Assembly (NCBI GenBank): GCA_027297485.1
Contig: JAPUHZ010000478.1
Coordinates: forward strand, 1 to 18,076
DNA length: 18,076 bases
Source of the DNA: Deltaproteobacteria bacterium
Lineage (GTDB): Bacteria > Desulfobacterota_B > Binatia > UBA9968
Direction of reading: 5' to 3'
The notes under the pieces were generated by a model. It was not told the DNA's origin, ran no database searches, and saw nothing but the letters and a program-made list of their open reading frames with translations. This document shows, in pieces, positions 1 to 6,783 of the stretch. The position numbers and the translations under genes were made by a program. The stretch's first letter is position 1, and each line of letters starts with the position of its first letter.

Positions 1-77
1 CCACTATTGAGGAGAGAAAAAAGGAACCATCCCGCCCCTTCCGAGATTACCTGAAAAATCGCAAGCGGCAAGCGTAG
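1..77 (+). CDS. C-terminal end of an unidentified upstream gene, possibly the antitoxin partner of the RelE-like toxin
   Basis: An open frame enters from the left edge (first full codon at 3) and ends with TAG at 75-77. It encodes about 24 charged residues, ending ..DYLKNRKRQA. The stop codon directly abuts the GTG start of the RelE/ParE-like toxin at 78, which is how antitoxin-toxin operons are commonly built. From that context I infer an antitoxin, but too little protein is visible to assign a family, and the fragment alone shows no recognisable domain. Confidence 0.4.
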   Translation, partial: TIEERKKEPSRPFRDYLKNRKRQA

Positions 78-332
78 GTGACTTATACAGTTGAGATTAA
101 GCGGTCAGCGGAAAAAGAAATGGACCGCCTGCCCGGTAAAACCCACAAGCGTATCAGCGAGAGAATCCTCGCTCTGGAGGCAAATCCCCACCCTCCTGGC
201 AGTAAAAAGCTTCAGGGAGAAGAAGGCTGCCGGTTACGTATGGGTGATTACCGGGTGCTTTATACTATCGATGACCAAACGAAACACGTCTTCGTTTACA
301 GTGTTGCCCATAGACGCGAAGCCTATCGGTAA
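78..332 (+). CDS. RelE/ParE family type II toxin (mRNA interferase-like)
   Basis: This 84-residue protein has the size and layout of the RelE/ParE toxin superfamily. An N-terminal beta strand (TYTVEIKRSAEKEMDRL) leads into a two-helix segment. The C-terminal half carries the hallmark RMGDYRVLYTIDD strand pair and ends with VAHRREAYR, the usual toxin C-terminus. Members either cleave ribosome-bound mRNA or poison gyrase; the YRVLY..VAHRREAYR pattern favours the RelE side, with basic residues and a terminal Tyr-Arg in the usual catalytic places, but this is inference. The start is GTG at 78, immediately after the TAG of the preceding frame, implying translational coupling to it. The cognate antitoxin is presumably the gene cut by the window edge. 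Confidence 0.85.
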   Translation: MTYTVEIKRSAEKEMDRLPGKTHKRISERILALEANPHPPGSKKLQGEEGCRLRMGDYRVLYTIDDQTKHVFVYSVAHRREAYR

Positions 333-501
333 GGACTTTTGGCGTCATCGTTTCTAGAGCTTCTTGTCCGGTCAAATGGCGTTGGGGCTGGATATGGTGA
401 CCTTGCCCACTGTCAGCCAGTTACTTGCGTATGAGTGAGGAAAGGGAGTCAAATCCGCTATTTGGATTCAGCCGCGAACCACCCACAGTGGAAAACCCGT
501 C

Positions 502-518
502 TTCAGAACGGTTCTGAA
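502..518. repeat. 17-bp near-perfect palindrome in a gene-free stretch
   Basis: TTCAGAAC, one central G, then GTTCTGAA: eight perfectly paired bases on each side. It lies in the 242-bp gap between the RelE-like toxin (ends 332) and the zinc-finger gene (ends 575 on the other strand). The dyad looks like a binding site for a dimeric regulator, but it is not directly upstream of any gene start visible here, so its role is unknown. Elsewhere in 333-574 I see only a short open frame starting at 431 (28 codons) that I do not recognise. Confidence 0.4.
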
Positions 519-528
519 AAAGGACCGG

Positions 529-563
529 GCGTCTTTATCCCTTAGCAGCTAAGACGTAGACGC
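529..563. terminator. Nested hairpin between convergent genes, possible terminator
   Basis: GCGTCT at 529-534 pairs with AGACGC at 558-563, and inside it CTTAG at 541-545 pairs with CTAAG at 549-553. The structure sits 12 bp beyond the stop of the minus-strand zinc-finger gene and downstream of the plus-strand toxin, where a shared terminator would be expected. There is no clear U-tract on either strand, so the assignment is weak. Confidence 0.3.
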
Positions 564-574
564 TTGGCGCATTT

Positions 575-805
575 TCAGGAGATCTGGTATACCTTGCCCA
601 CCGATGGCGGGACAATCTTCTTCCGCGTGAACTCTTCCCTAAGGCGATCGAGGTACCGCATCGTCTCCGCCGAGTAATAGGCCTCGCCGCACTCGGCACA
701 AGCCTCGGCCTGCACGGTTACCATCAGGTGGTCGTAACCGACTTTGATCTCGGCTTGGACAGGGGCTTGTACCACTTCGCCGTTCTTACAGATCACACAT
801 TTCAT
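575..805 (-). CDS. YgiT-type zinc finger protein, likely antitoxin of a DUF4258/YgiT pair
   Basis: The protein of about 76 residues starts MKCVICKNGE and has two Cys pairs, CVIC near residues 3-6 and CAEC near 36-39, forming the single zinc-binding module of YgiT/MqsA-type antitoxin N-termini. The C-terminal part (AETMRYLDRLREEFTRKK) is the usual short helical tail; the helix-turn-helix domain of full-length MqsA is absent. I chose ATG at 805 rather than an upstream start because a clear AGGAGAGG ribosome site precedes it and because it forms an ATGA overlap with the stop of the upstream DUF4258 gene. Zinc-finger partners of this type are commonly encoded next to MqsR-, HigB- or DUF4258-type proteins; its role as antitoxin is inferred from that pairing. 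Confidence 0.85.
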   Translation of the reverse strand: MKCVICKNGEVVQAPVQAEIKVGYDHLMVTVQAEACAECGEAYYSAETMRYLDRLREEFTRKKIVPPSVGKVYQIS

Positions 806-1125
806 AAACCTCTCCTCTGCTTGAAATCTGCCTCCCACCGGACCGGATCAGGCTGGTAAGTCGTAATGACGATCAGTCGCCGCTCCGTTGAAACGGGAGC
901 GCACACGATGTGAAGCGGTCTATCCGTTAAGGTCCGACCTAAAACCAAGCAACTCGGATACGGTTGATCGTCTGGGTATGCCTCAATGATCTCGCCTGCA
1001 TTAAGAGCTTCAAGCACCTCCTCGACCCGGATAAGCCCGAAGGGTTCTGATTGCATCTCGCTTCGTGCGTGCTCGGTGAAACGACAATTCTCCAGGCATG
1101 ATCGGGTCTCGCCATAATCCACCAT
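802..1125 (-). CDS. DUF4258 domain protein, likely toxin of a DUF4258/YgiT pair
   Basis: This 107-residue protein matches the DUF4258 pattern: RFTEHARSEM near residues 15-24, then a helix with VEEVLEALNAGEIIEAYPDD, the strand PYPSCLVLGRT, the core PLHIVCA and a terminal YQPDPVRWEADF motif. The His-Ala-Arg segment followed by PLHIV strands resembles the RelE-like fold, and DUF4258 genes are often found directly upstream of YgiT-type zinc fingers, as here. Its stop codon overlaps the start of the zinc-finger gene by four bases (ATGA at 805-802), so the two are translationally coupled. Toxin activity has not been shown by anything in the sequence; it is inferred from gene arrangement. ATG at 1125 has no strong ribosome site; the palindrome GTTTAAAC lies just upstream. 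Confidence 0.82.
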   Translation of the reverse strand: MVDYGETRSCLENCRFTEHARSEMQSEPFGLIRVEEVLEALNAGEIIEAYPDDQPYPSCLVLGRTLTDRPLHIVCAPVSTERRLIVITTYQPDPVRWEADFKQRRGL

Positions 1126-1152
1126 CCGAAGTTTAAACTATCTCCCTCTTTT

Positions 1153-1536
1153 TTACCACCTTCGAAATTTAACGGCGGAGGCGGGAAGGGATGCGGCCCT
1201 TTCTTTGACGATAAAGCCGATCTTCCGCTTCCTTGACTCCGGCGGTGACATCAGTTGGCGGATAGCGTCGAAGACCACCTTAAACTGGGCGTCGTACTTT
1301 TTCTCCAATGCCTCAAGGTTCCGGGCGAGTTGGGCATTGGTGGCGAGTAGTTGGCGCAGACGAACGAAGGACCACATGATCTCTATGTTGACCTGGACTG
1401 CGCGCTTACTCATCAAGACGCTGGAGAGCATGGCAACACCCTGTTCTGTGAACACATACGGCAAATACCGGCGACCCCCTCGCCCTGTGGGTCTTGACAA
1501 TCCAATTTGGAATCTCAAAACTTTGGCTCTTCTTTA
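1153..1536 (-). pseudogene. ORF6N (phage-type DNA-binding) protein, 5' truncated remnant
   Basis: The open part (about 121 residues from TTG at 1518) contains the C-terminal half of an ORF6N protein: LRFQIGLS, then [39 protein letters not shown], a coiled-coil-like [24 protein letters not shown], and a basic end. Intact relatives carry about 70-80 more residues at the N-terminus, including the start of the DNA-binding domain. Here an in-frame TAA at 1536-1534 closes the frame five codons before that TTG. In the next frame, codons for QLKKSQS sit just before it and may be eroded family sequence, which would imply a frameshift too. No ribosome site or credible start is seen. ORF6N genes are typical of phage and genomic islands, consistent with the neighbouring toxin-antitoxin genes. 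I regard it as non-functional. Confidence 0.75.
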
Positions 1537-1537
1537 A

Positions 1538-1566
1538 TTGACGTAAGTACCAGGGGATGTTACATT
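1538..1566 (+). promoter_or_regulatory. Likely sigma-70-type promoter of the tRNA-Pro gene
   Basis: TTGACG at 1538-1543 and TACATT at 1561-1566 are separated by exactly 17 bases. The predicted start of transcription, near 1573, lies about 15 bases before the first base of the tRNA. Match and spacing are good, but this is consensus matching by eye. Confidence 0.5.
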
Positions 1567-1588
1567 TTCTTTTACTGACCCCATATGT

Positions 1589-1665
1589 CGGGGCGTAGCG
1601 CAGCCTGGTAGCGCACACGCTTGGGGTGCGTGTGGTCACCGGTTCAAATCCGGTCGCCCCGACCA
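1589..1665 (+). tRNA. tRNA-Pro (anticodon GGG)
   Basis: A complete cloverleaf can be folded. The acceptor stem CGGGGCG pairs with CGCCCCG, followed by the discriminator A and an encoded CCA (ACCA at 1662-1665). The D arm is GCGC..GCGC with AGCCTGGTA in the loop. The anticodon stem CACGC/GCGTG holds the loop TTGGGGT, so the anticodon is GGG (reads CCC proline codons). The T arm ACCGG-TTCAAAT-CCGGT is perfect. The gene is followed after 15 bases by the pcm start and may be co-transcribed with it. Confidence 0.97.
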
Positions 1666-1680
1666 TTCTCTCCTTTCAAT

Positions 1681-2346
1681 GTGAAGCATCCTGACCGAAT
1701 CCTGCAGGATTATTACCGGGCCAGAGAAAAGATGGTCCAGGAGCAGCTTGTAGCCAGGGGGATTAAAAATCCACGAGTGTTGCAGGCGATGCGCAAAATC
1801 CCCAGGCACCTCTTTGTAGAATCTGCCCTCGCTGATCGGGCCTATGATGACGGCCCTCTGCCCATTGGCGAGAAGCAGACCATCTCCCAACCCTATATGG
1901 TGGCCCTCATGACGGAGGCCTTAGAGCTAAGCGGGAATGAAAGGGTTCTTGAGGTCGGTACTGGATCGGGTTATCAGACGGCGGTCCTCGCCGAGCTTTC
2001 CCTTAACGTCTTTTCTATTGAGAAGGTCCGTTCCTTTGCGGTTCAGGCCAGGTCGGTCCTAGATGAACTACGCTATTACAATGTGGCGATTCATGTGGGG
2101 GATGGAACTTTGGGTTGGTCCGAGCACGCCCCTTTCGATGCCATCCTTGTGACGGCGGGTTCCCCAGGGTTGCCTCAACCACTCGTGGAGCAATTATCTA
2201 TGGAGGGGAGATTAGTCATCCCTTTGGGAGACGAGCAGTCCCAGATACTCAAGCGGGTACGGCGTAAGGGCCCGGGGCTGGAGGAGGAGCACCTGGGGGA
2301 ATGCCGATTTGTTAAGCTCTGGGGGAAACACGGTTGGCCCAACTAA
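1681..2346 (+). CDS. pcm: Protein-L-isoaspartate O-methyltransferase
   Basis: Transfers a methyl group from S-adenosylmethionine to isoaspartyl residues in damaged cytosolic proteins, starting their repair. The 221-residue product has the family features in order: N-terminal KMVQEQLVARGIKNPRVLQAMRK, the PRHLFVE segment, the substrate loop GEKQTISQPYMVALMTEAL, the SAM-binding motif I VLEVGTGSGYQTAVLAEL, motif II around FDAILVTAGSPGLPQPLVEQL and the end GGRLV-like EGRLVIPLG. I placed the start at GTG 1681, 15 bases after the tRNA. A longer frame begins inside the tRNA and is rejected. No strong ribosome site precedes the GTG; an internal ATG at 1732 is possible but would cut conserved sequence close. 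The 3' end overlaps the next gene by 13 bases, matching the pcm-nlpD order seen in many proteobacteria. Confidence 0.93.
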   Translation: MKHPDRILQDYYRAREKMVQEQLVARGIKNPRVLQAMRKIPRHLFVESALADRAYDDGPLPIGEKQTISQPYMVALMTEALELSGNERVLEVGTGSGYQTAVLAELSLNVFSIEKVRSFAVQARSVLDELRYYNVAIHVGDGTLGWSEHAPFDAILVTAGSPGLPQPLVEQLSMEGRLVIPLGDEQSQILKRVRRKGPGLEEEHLGECRFVKLWGKHGWPN

Positions 2347-3044
2347 AGCCTAAGGCGCCTCTCCTTTTTCTCTCCATTTCCCTTTCTTTTTTTTCTAACG
2401 GTTGTGCCTCCCGACCAATTAGTCCGCTTCAGAGCAGAACGCAGGGGATCTATCATGTGGTGAAAAAGGGCGAAAACCTGTTTCGTATTGGGAAGGCTTA
2501 CGATGTTTCTTATCGGGAGCTGGCTCGAATCAATAGAATCAGAACCCCGCACCAAATCCATGTCAGGCAGAGGATTTTTATCCCTGGGGCAACGCGGCGG
2601 CTTCCGGTTGAAATTATTACTCCTTTGGAGGCCGCGTTGGAGCGCCCCAACATACCCTATCGACAGGGAAAGGGGCAAAAGGGTTTTATCTGGCCCGTGA
2701 GGGGGAAGATAAGCTCAAAGTTTGGTCCACGGGGCGAGACTTTCCATGATGGGATAGATATTTCAGTCCCAGAAGGGAGCCCTATTCGGGCTGCTGAAAG
2801 GGGCGAGGTGATGTACAGTGACCGACTCCGGGGATACGGCAATCTCATTATTATCCGCCATCCGAGGGGATTTGCCTCGGTCTATGCCCATAACCGGAGA
2901 AACCGGGTCCGTAAGGGACAAAAAGTAGTTCAGGGAGAGGTGATCGGAGAGGTAGGGAGTACGGGAAGGGTTTCAGGGCCTCATCTCCATTTTGAGATCC
3001 GCAAAGGTAACGTAACCCGAGATCCGCTTTATTATCTACCTTAG
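2334..3044 (+). CDS. nlpD: NlpD-like lipoprotein: LysM domain plus M23 metallopeptidase
   Basis: A 236-residue envelope protein for peptidoglycan binding and cleavage or amidase activation. Residues 8-23 are a hydrophobic export signal followed by SNGC, an imperfect lipobox with Cys24 as the likely lipidated residue. A LysM domain spans about 40-84 (YHVVKKGENLFRIGKAYDVS...RIFIPG). The M23/LytM domain covers about 130-230. All expected zinc ligands appear intact: H138 and D142 in HDGID, and H217/H219 in HLHFE, with H186 in YAHN. E. coli NlpD has lost such residues and only activates an amidase, so this copy may itself be an endopeptidase. The start is TTG at 2334 inside the end of pcm; the 13-base overlap implies coupled translation. 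Family assignment is firm; the gene symbol rests on domain order and the pcm neighbour. Confidence 0.88.
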   Translation: MAQLKPKAPLLFLSISLSFFSNGCASRPISPLQSRTQGIYHVVKKGENLFRIGKAYDVSYRELARINRIRTPHQIHVRQRIFIPGATRRLPVEIITPLEAALERPNIPYRQGKGQKGFIWPVRGKISSKFGPRGETFHDGIDISVPEGSPIRAAERGEVMYSDRLRGYGNLIIIRHPRGFASVYAHNRRNRVRKGQKVVQGEVIGEVGSTGRVSGPHLHFEIRKGNVTRDPLYYLP

Positions 3045-3063
3045 TTGTGATAACTGGAAGTCG

Positions 3064-3600
3064 GTGGAAAGAGAGATAGCGGAGATTCGCCAAGCCATCC
3101 GTGATATCCCGAACTTCCCCAAAGCCGGGGTGGTATTCAAGGATATTACTCCCCTGTTGGGCAATGGTCCCCTTTTCAAGCGGACCATAGATCTACTGGC
3201 CGATCGTTATCGATCCCAAGGTGTGGATATAGTGTTAGGGATCGAGTCACGCGGTTTTATTATTGGCGCCGCTTTGGCCTATACGCTGGGAGCGGGCTTC
3301 TGTATCGTGCGCAAGCCCGGGAAGCTTCCTTATAAGACGCACAGCGTTAGCTATGAGCTGGAATACGGCTCCGATGCGCTGGAGGTCCATCGGGATGCCC
3401 TTCCACCCGGCGCACGGGTTCTCATAGCGGATGATCTTATCGCGACGGGAGGGACTGCGGCAGCTACTGCAGCATTGGTCTCTAAGCTCGGGGGGAATGT
3501 AGTGGATTGCGCCTTTGTCATCGAGCTCTCTTTTCTTAAGGGGCGAGAGAGGGTCAAGCCCTGCGGGGTTTTTTCTCTTCTCCAGTATGACTCGGAGTAG
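3064..3600 (+). CDS. apt: Adenine phosphoribosyltransferase
   Basis: Salvages adenine: adenine plus PRPP gives AMP and pyrophosphate, in the cytosol. The 178-residue protein has the usual length. It begins with IRQAIRDIPNFPKAGVVFKDITPLL, the typical Apt N-terminus. The segment GIESRGFIIGAALAY around residues 60-74 and RKPGKLPYKT around 84-93 form the adenine pocket. The PRPP-binding loop VLIADDLIATGGT lies near residues 119-131. The gene follows the NlpD-like gene by 19 bases on the same strand and starts with GTG at 3064, with GGAAG a few bases upstream (short spacing). Probably the last gene of the pcm-nlpD-apt transcript. Confidence 0.96.
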   Translation: MEREIAEIRQAIRDIPNFPKAGVVFKDITPLLGNGPLFKRTIDLLADRYRSQGVDIVLGIESRGFIIGAALAYTLGAGFCIVRKPGKLPYKTHSVSYELEYGSDALEVHRDALPPGARVLIADDLIATGGTAAATAALVSKLGGNVVDCAFVIELSFLKGRERVKPCGVFSLLQYDSE

Positions 3601-3606
3601 AAGTTC

Positions 3607-3622
3607 CCAGCCTGGAGGCTGG
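3607..3622 (+). terminator. Short hairpin just after apt, weak terminator candidate
   Basis: CCAGCC and GGCTGG form a perfect six-pair stem around a TGGA loop, seven bases after the apt stop. There is no run of T after it, so it would not be a classical intrinsic terminator. Further on, TTGACA at 3654-3659 is a perfect -35 hexamer but lacks a well-spaced -10 (TTTAAT follows after only 14 bases). Confidence 0.3.
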
Positions 3623-3690
3623 CGGCTGGTAGAGATCCGAGAGCGAGTCTTCCTTGACAAAGACGGAGAATCCTTTAATAGTCAATTAGA

Positions 3691-3714
3691 AACAGGGTGT
3701 TGAGAAACCCTGTT
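3691..3714. repeat. Perfect 8-bp inverted repeat (hairpin)
   Basis: AACAGGGT at 3691-3698 pairs with ACCCTGTT at 3707-3714 around an eight-base loop. It has no T-tract and lies immediately left of the larger palindromic element that starts at 3717. It may be a terminator for apt or an outer part of that element. Confidence 0.5.
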
Positions 3715-3716
3715 CT

Positions 3717-3894
3717 CAGGCTGGCCAAAAAGGCTTCGACCTGAGCTCAACCGAAGGTCCCAGATGCAAGGCACGCGAGAAACCAACGAGCGAAGGCGTA
3801 CTGAGAAAGTACGTTGGAGCGAGGTGGTTGAGCGCAACTATCGCAACGCCTGCTGTCGGCAGGCTATGGCAGATGGACCTTTTTCGACGGTCTG
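3717..3894. repeat. Large palindromic intergenic repeat with a second palindrome nested in its left arm
   Basis: This fills most of the 314-bp gene-free stretch between apt and nuoI. The left arm (3717-3733, CAGGCTGGCCAAAAAGG) is an imperfect reverse complement of the right arm (ending CCTTTTTCGACGGTCTG at 3894). GTCC near 3757 pairs with GGAC near 3875. In the centre, CGTACT (3797-3802) pairs with AGTACG (3808-3813), and CCAACG (3783-3788) pairs with CGTTGG (3812-3817). The left arm is interrupted at 3734-3756 by an independent imperfect palindrome beginning CTTCG, with core TGAGCTCA and ending CGAAG; the right arm has no counterpart. The layout resembles dispersed palindromic intergenic repeats of bacterial genomes; copy number cannot be judged from one window. 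Confidence 0.65.
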
Positions 3895-3914
3895 TTTTTA
3901 GGATTAGGATAAAG

Positions 3915-4484
3915 ATGAAGCGAATAGAAAAGATGGGCCTCTGGGAAAGGCTCTATTTCCCTGAGATCTTTCGGGGCCTGGTGGTTACAGGCTACCGCTT
4001 TTGGCGCAACCTTGCTATCCATATCTTGCATCTATTTGGCTTAGCCAAACATCTCCAGGCAGCCATTACGGTTCAGTACCCTGATGAGAGAGTGCCTTAT
4101 CCGGAGACCTTTCGGGGGCGCCACCGGTTGACTCTCAAAGAGGACGGGGCGGTTCAGTGCACAGCCTGTTTTCTTTGTGCTACGGCCTGCCCGGCCGACT
4201 GCATCTATATTGAGGCCGGGGAGTACCCGGATAACCCCATTGAGAAGTTTCCCTCACGTTACGAGATCGATACGTTGCGTTGCATTTACTGCGGCCTTTG
4301 TGTTGAGGCCTGTCCCTGTGATGCTATTAGAATGGATACGGGGCTCCATCCCGCCAATTGGGGCTTCACCCGGAAGGATTTTGTTGAAAATAAGGAGCTT
4401 CTAATGGATCGCTCCAGCCAATTGGAAGCAAAGGGGAAAGAAAAGCTTTACGAGGAGCATGTGCGCCAATACCGGCATGTCTAG
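3915..4484 (+). CDS. nuoI: NADH-quinone oxidoreductase subunit I (NuoI-like 2[4Fe-4S] protein), isolated gene
   Basis: The 189-residue protein matches the NuoI/TYKY subunit of respiratory complex I, which carries electrons through two [4Fe-4S] clusters in the peripheral arm. An N-terminal helical region (VVTGYRFWRNLAIHILHLFGL) leads into VQYPDERVPYPETFRGRHRL. The two cluster motifs follow: CTACFLCATACP and CIYCGLCVEACP, both full CxxCxxCxxxCP sets, with the family sequence RYEIDTLRCIYCGLC between. ATG at 3915 was chosen: AGGA lies a few bases upstream and length then fits the family. A longer frame reaches back to 3828 but would run through the palindromic repeat. No other nuo gene is nearby; it sits alone between apt and thiC, so it may be a stray second copy or part of a dispersed complex I. 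Confidence 0.88.
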   Translation: MKRIEKMGLWERLYFPEIFRGLVVTGYRFWRNLAIHILHLFGLAKHLQAAITVQYPDERVPYPETFRGRHRLTLKEDGAVQCTACFLCATACPADCIYIEAGEYPDNPIEKFPSRYEIDTLRCIYCGLCVEACPCDAIRMDTGLHPANWGFTRKDFVENKELLMDRSSQLEAKGKEKLYEEHVRQYRHV

Positions 4485-4535
4485 CCATCCTTCACATAGG
4501 CGATTTTAAGTCTTGTTAGGGTAGCGGGACATTGA

Positions 4536-6506
<1,971 letters not shown>

Positions 6507-6783
6507 TTAGCCACTCCTCGAAGATAAATAATCCTTTCGTGATTCCCCTCTCGGTCTTTTGGAACGCTAATACAAACGTATTTAAATTTGCACCATTGAG
6601 GCTATTCCGAGGGGAAGGAGACTGAAGGACGAGGGAACCGAACGTGAGGCTTGGTGCAGGTCCAAACGGTAGGAATAATCACGTGAAGGGGTAGGGGTGG
6701 CGGCCCTCAAGGCACTGGTCCATTTCCCTCGGCCTGAAGGCTCCTTCCACCGAGGAAATGTAAACTCACTTACTGCGTTTGTA
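6507..6783. other. Gene-free 277-bp gap between convergent genes, with several inverted repeats
   Basis: No coding frame is convincing here. TGCACCA at 6589-6595 pairs with TGGTGCA at 6652-6658. Within and around that pair, variants of one C-rich/G-rich motif recur in both orientations: TTCCCCTCTCGG (6543), CCGAGGGGAA (6607), GAGGGAACCG (6631), TTTCCCTCGG (6723) and CCGAGGAAA (6750). The right end is the hairpin listed separately. The region could fold as an RNA from either strand or be a decayed repeat; I do not recognise a known RNA family. Confidence 0.35.
6721..6760. terminator. Strong hairpin between convergent thiC and LVIVD genes
   Basis: CATTTCCCTCGG at 6721-6732 pairs with CCGAGGAAATG at 6750-6760 (eleven pairs, one bulged C). 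Inside it GAAGG pairs with CCTTC. The hairpin lies between the ends of two convergent genes, 24 bases beyond the minus-strand LVIVD stop, so a bidirectional terminator is the natural reading. There is no long T-tract on either side. Confidence 0.5.

Noticed and set aside
1589..1665. The tRNA-Pro gene as an integration site of the left accessory block
   Set aside because: The block faces the 5' side of the tRNA, no integrase is present and I found no repeat of the tRNA 3' end at the left.
1621..1680. A longer N-terminus for Pcm beginning inside the tRNA gene
   Set aside because: The added residues are the translated tRNA; family homology begins after GTG 1681.
3828..3914. A longer N-terminus for NuoI beginning in the palindromic repeat
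   Set aside because: It would be encoded by repeat DNA, has no family similarity, and ATG 3915 has a ribosome site and the right length.
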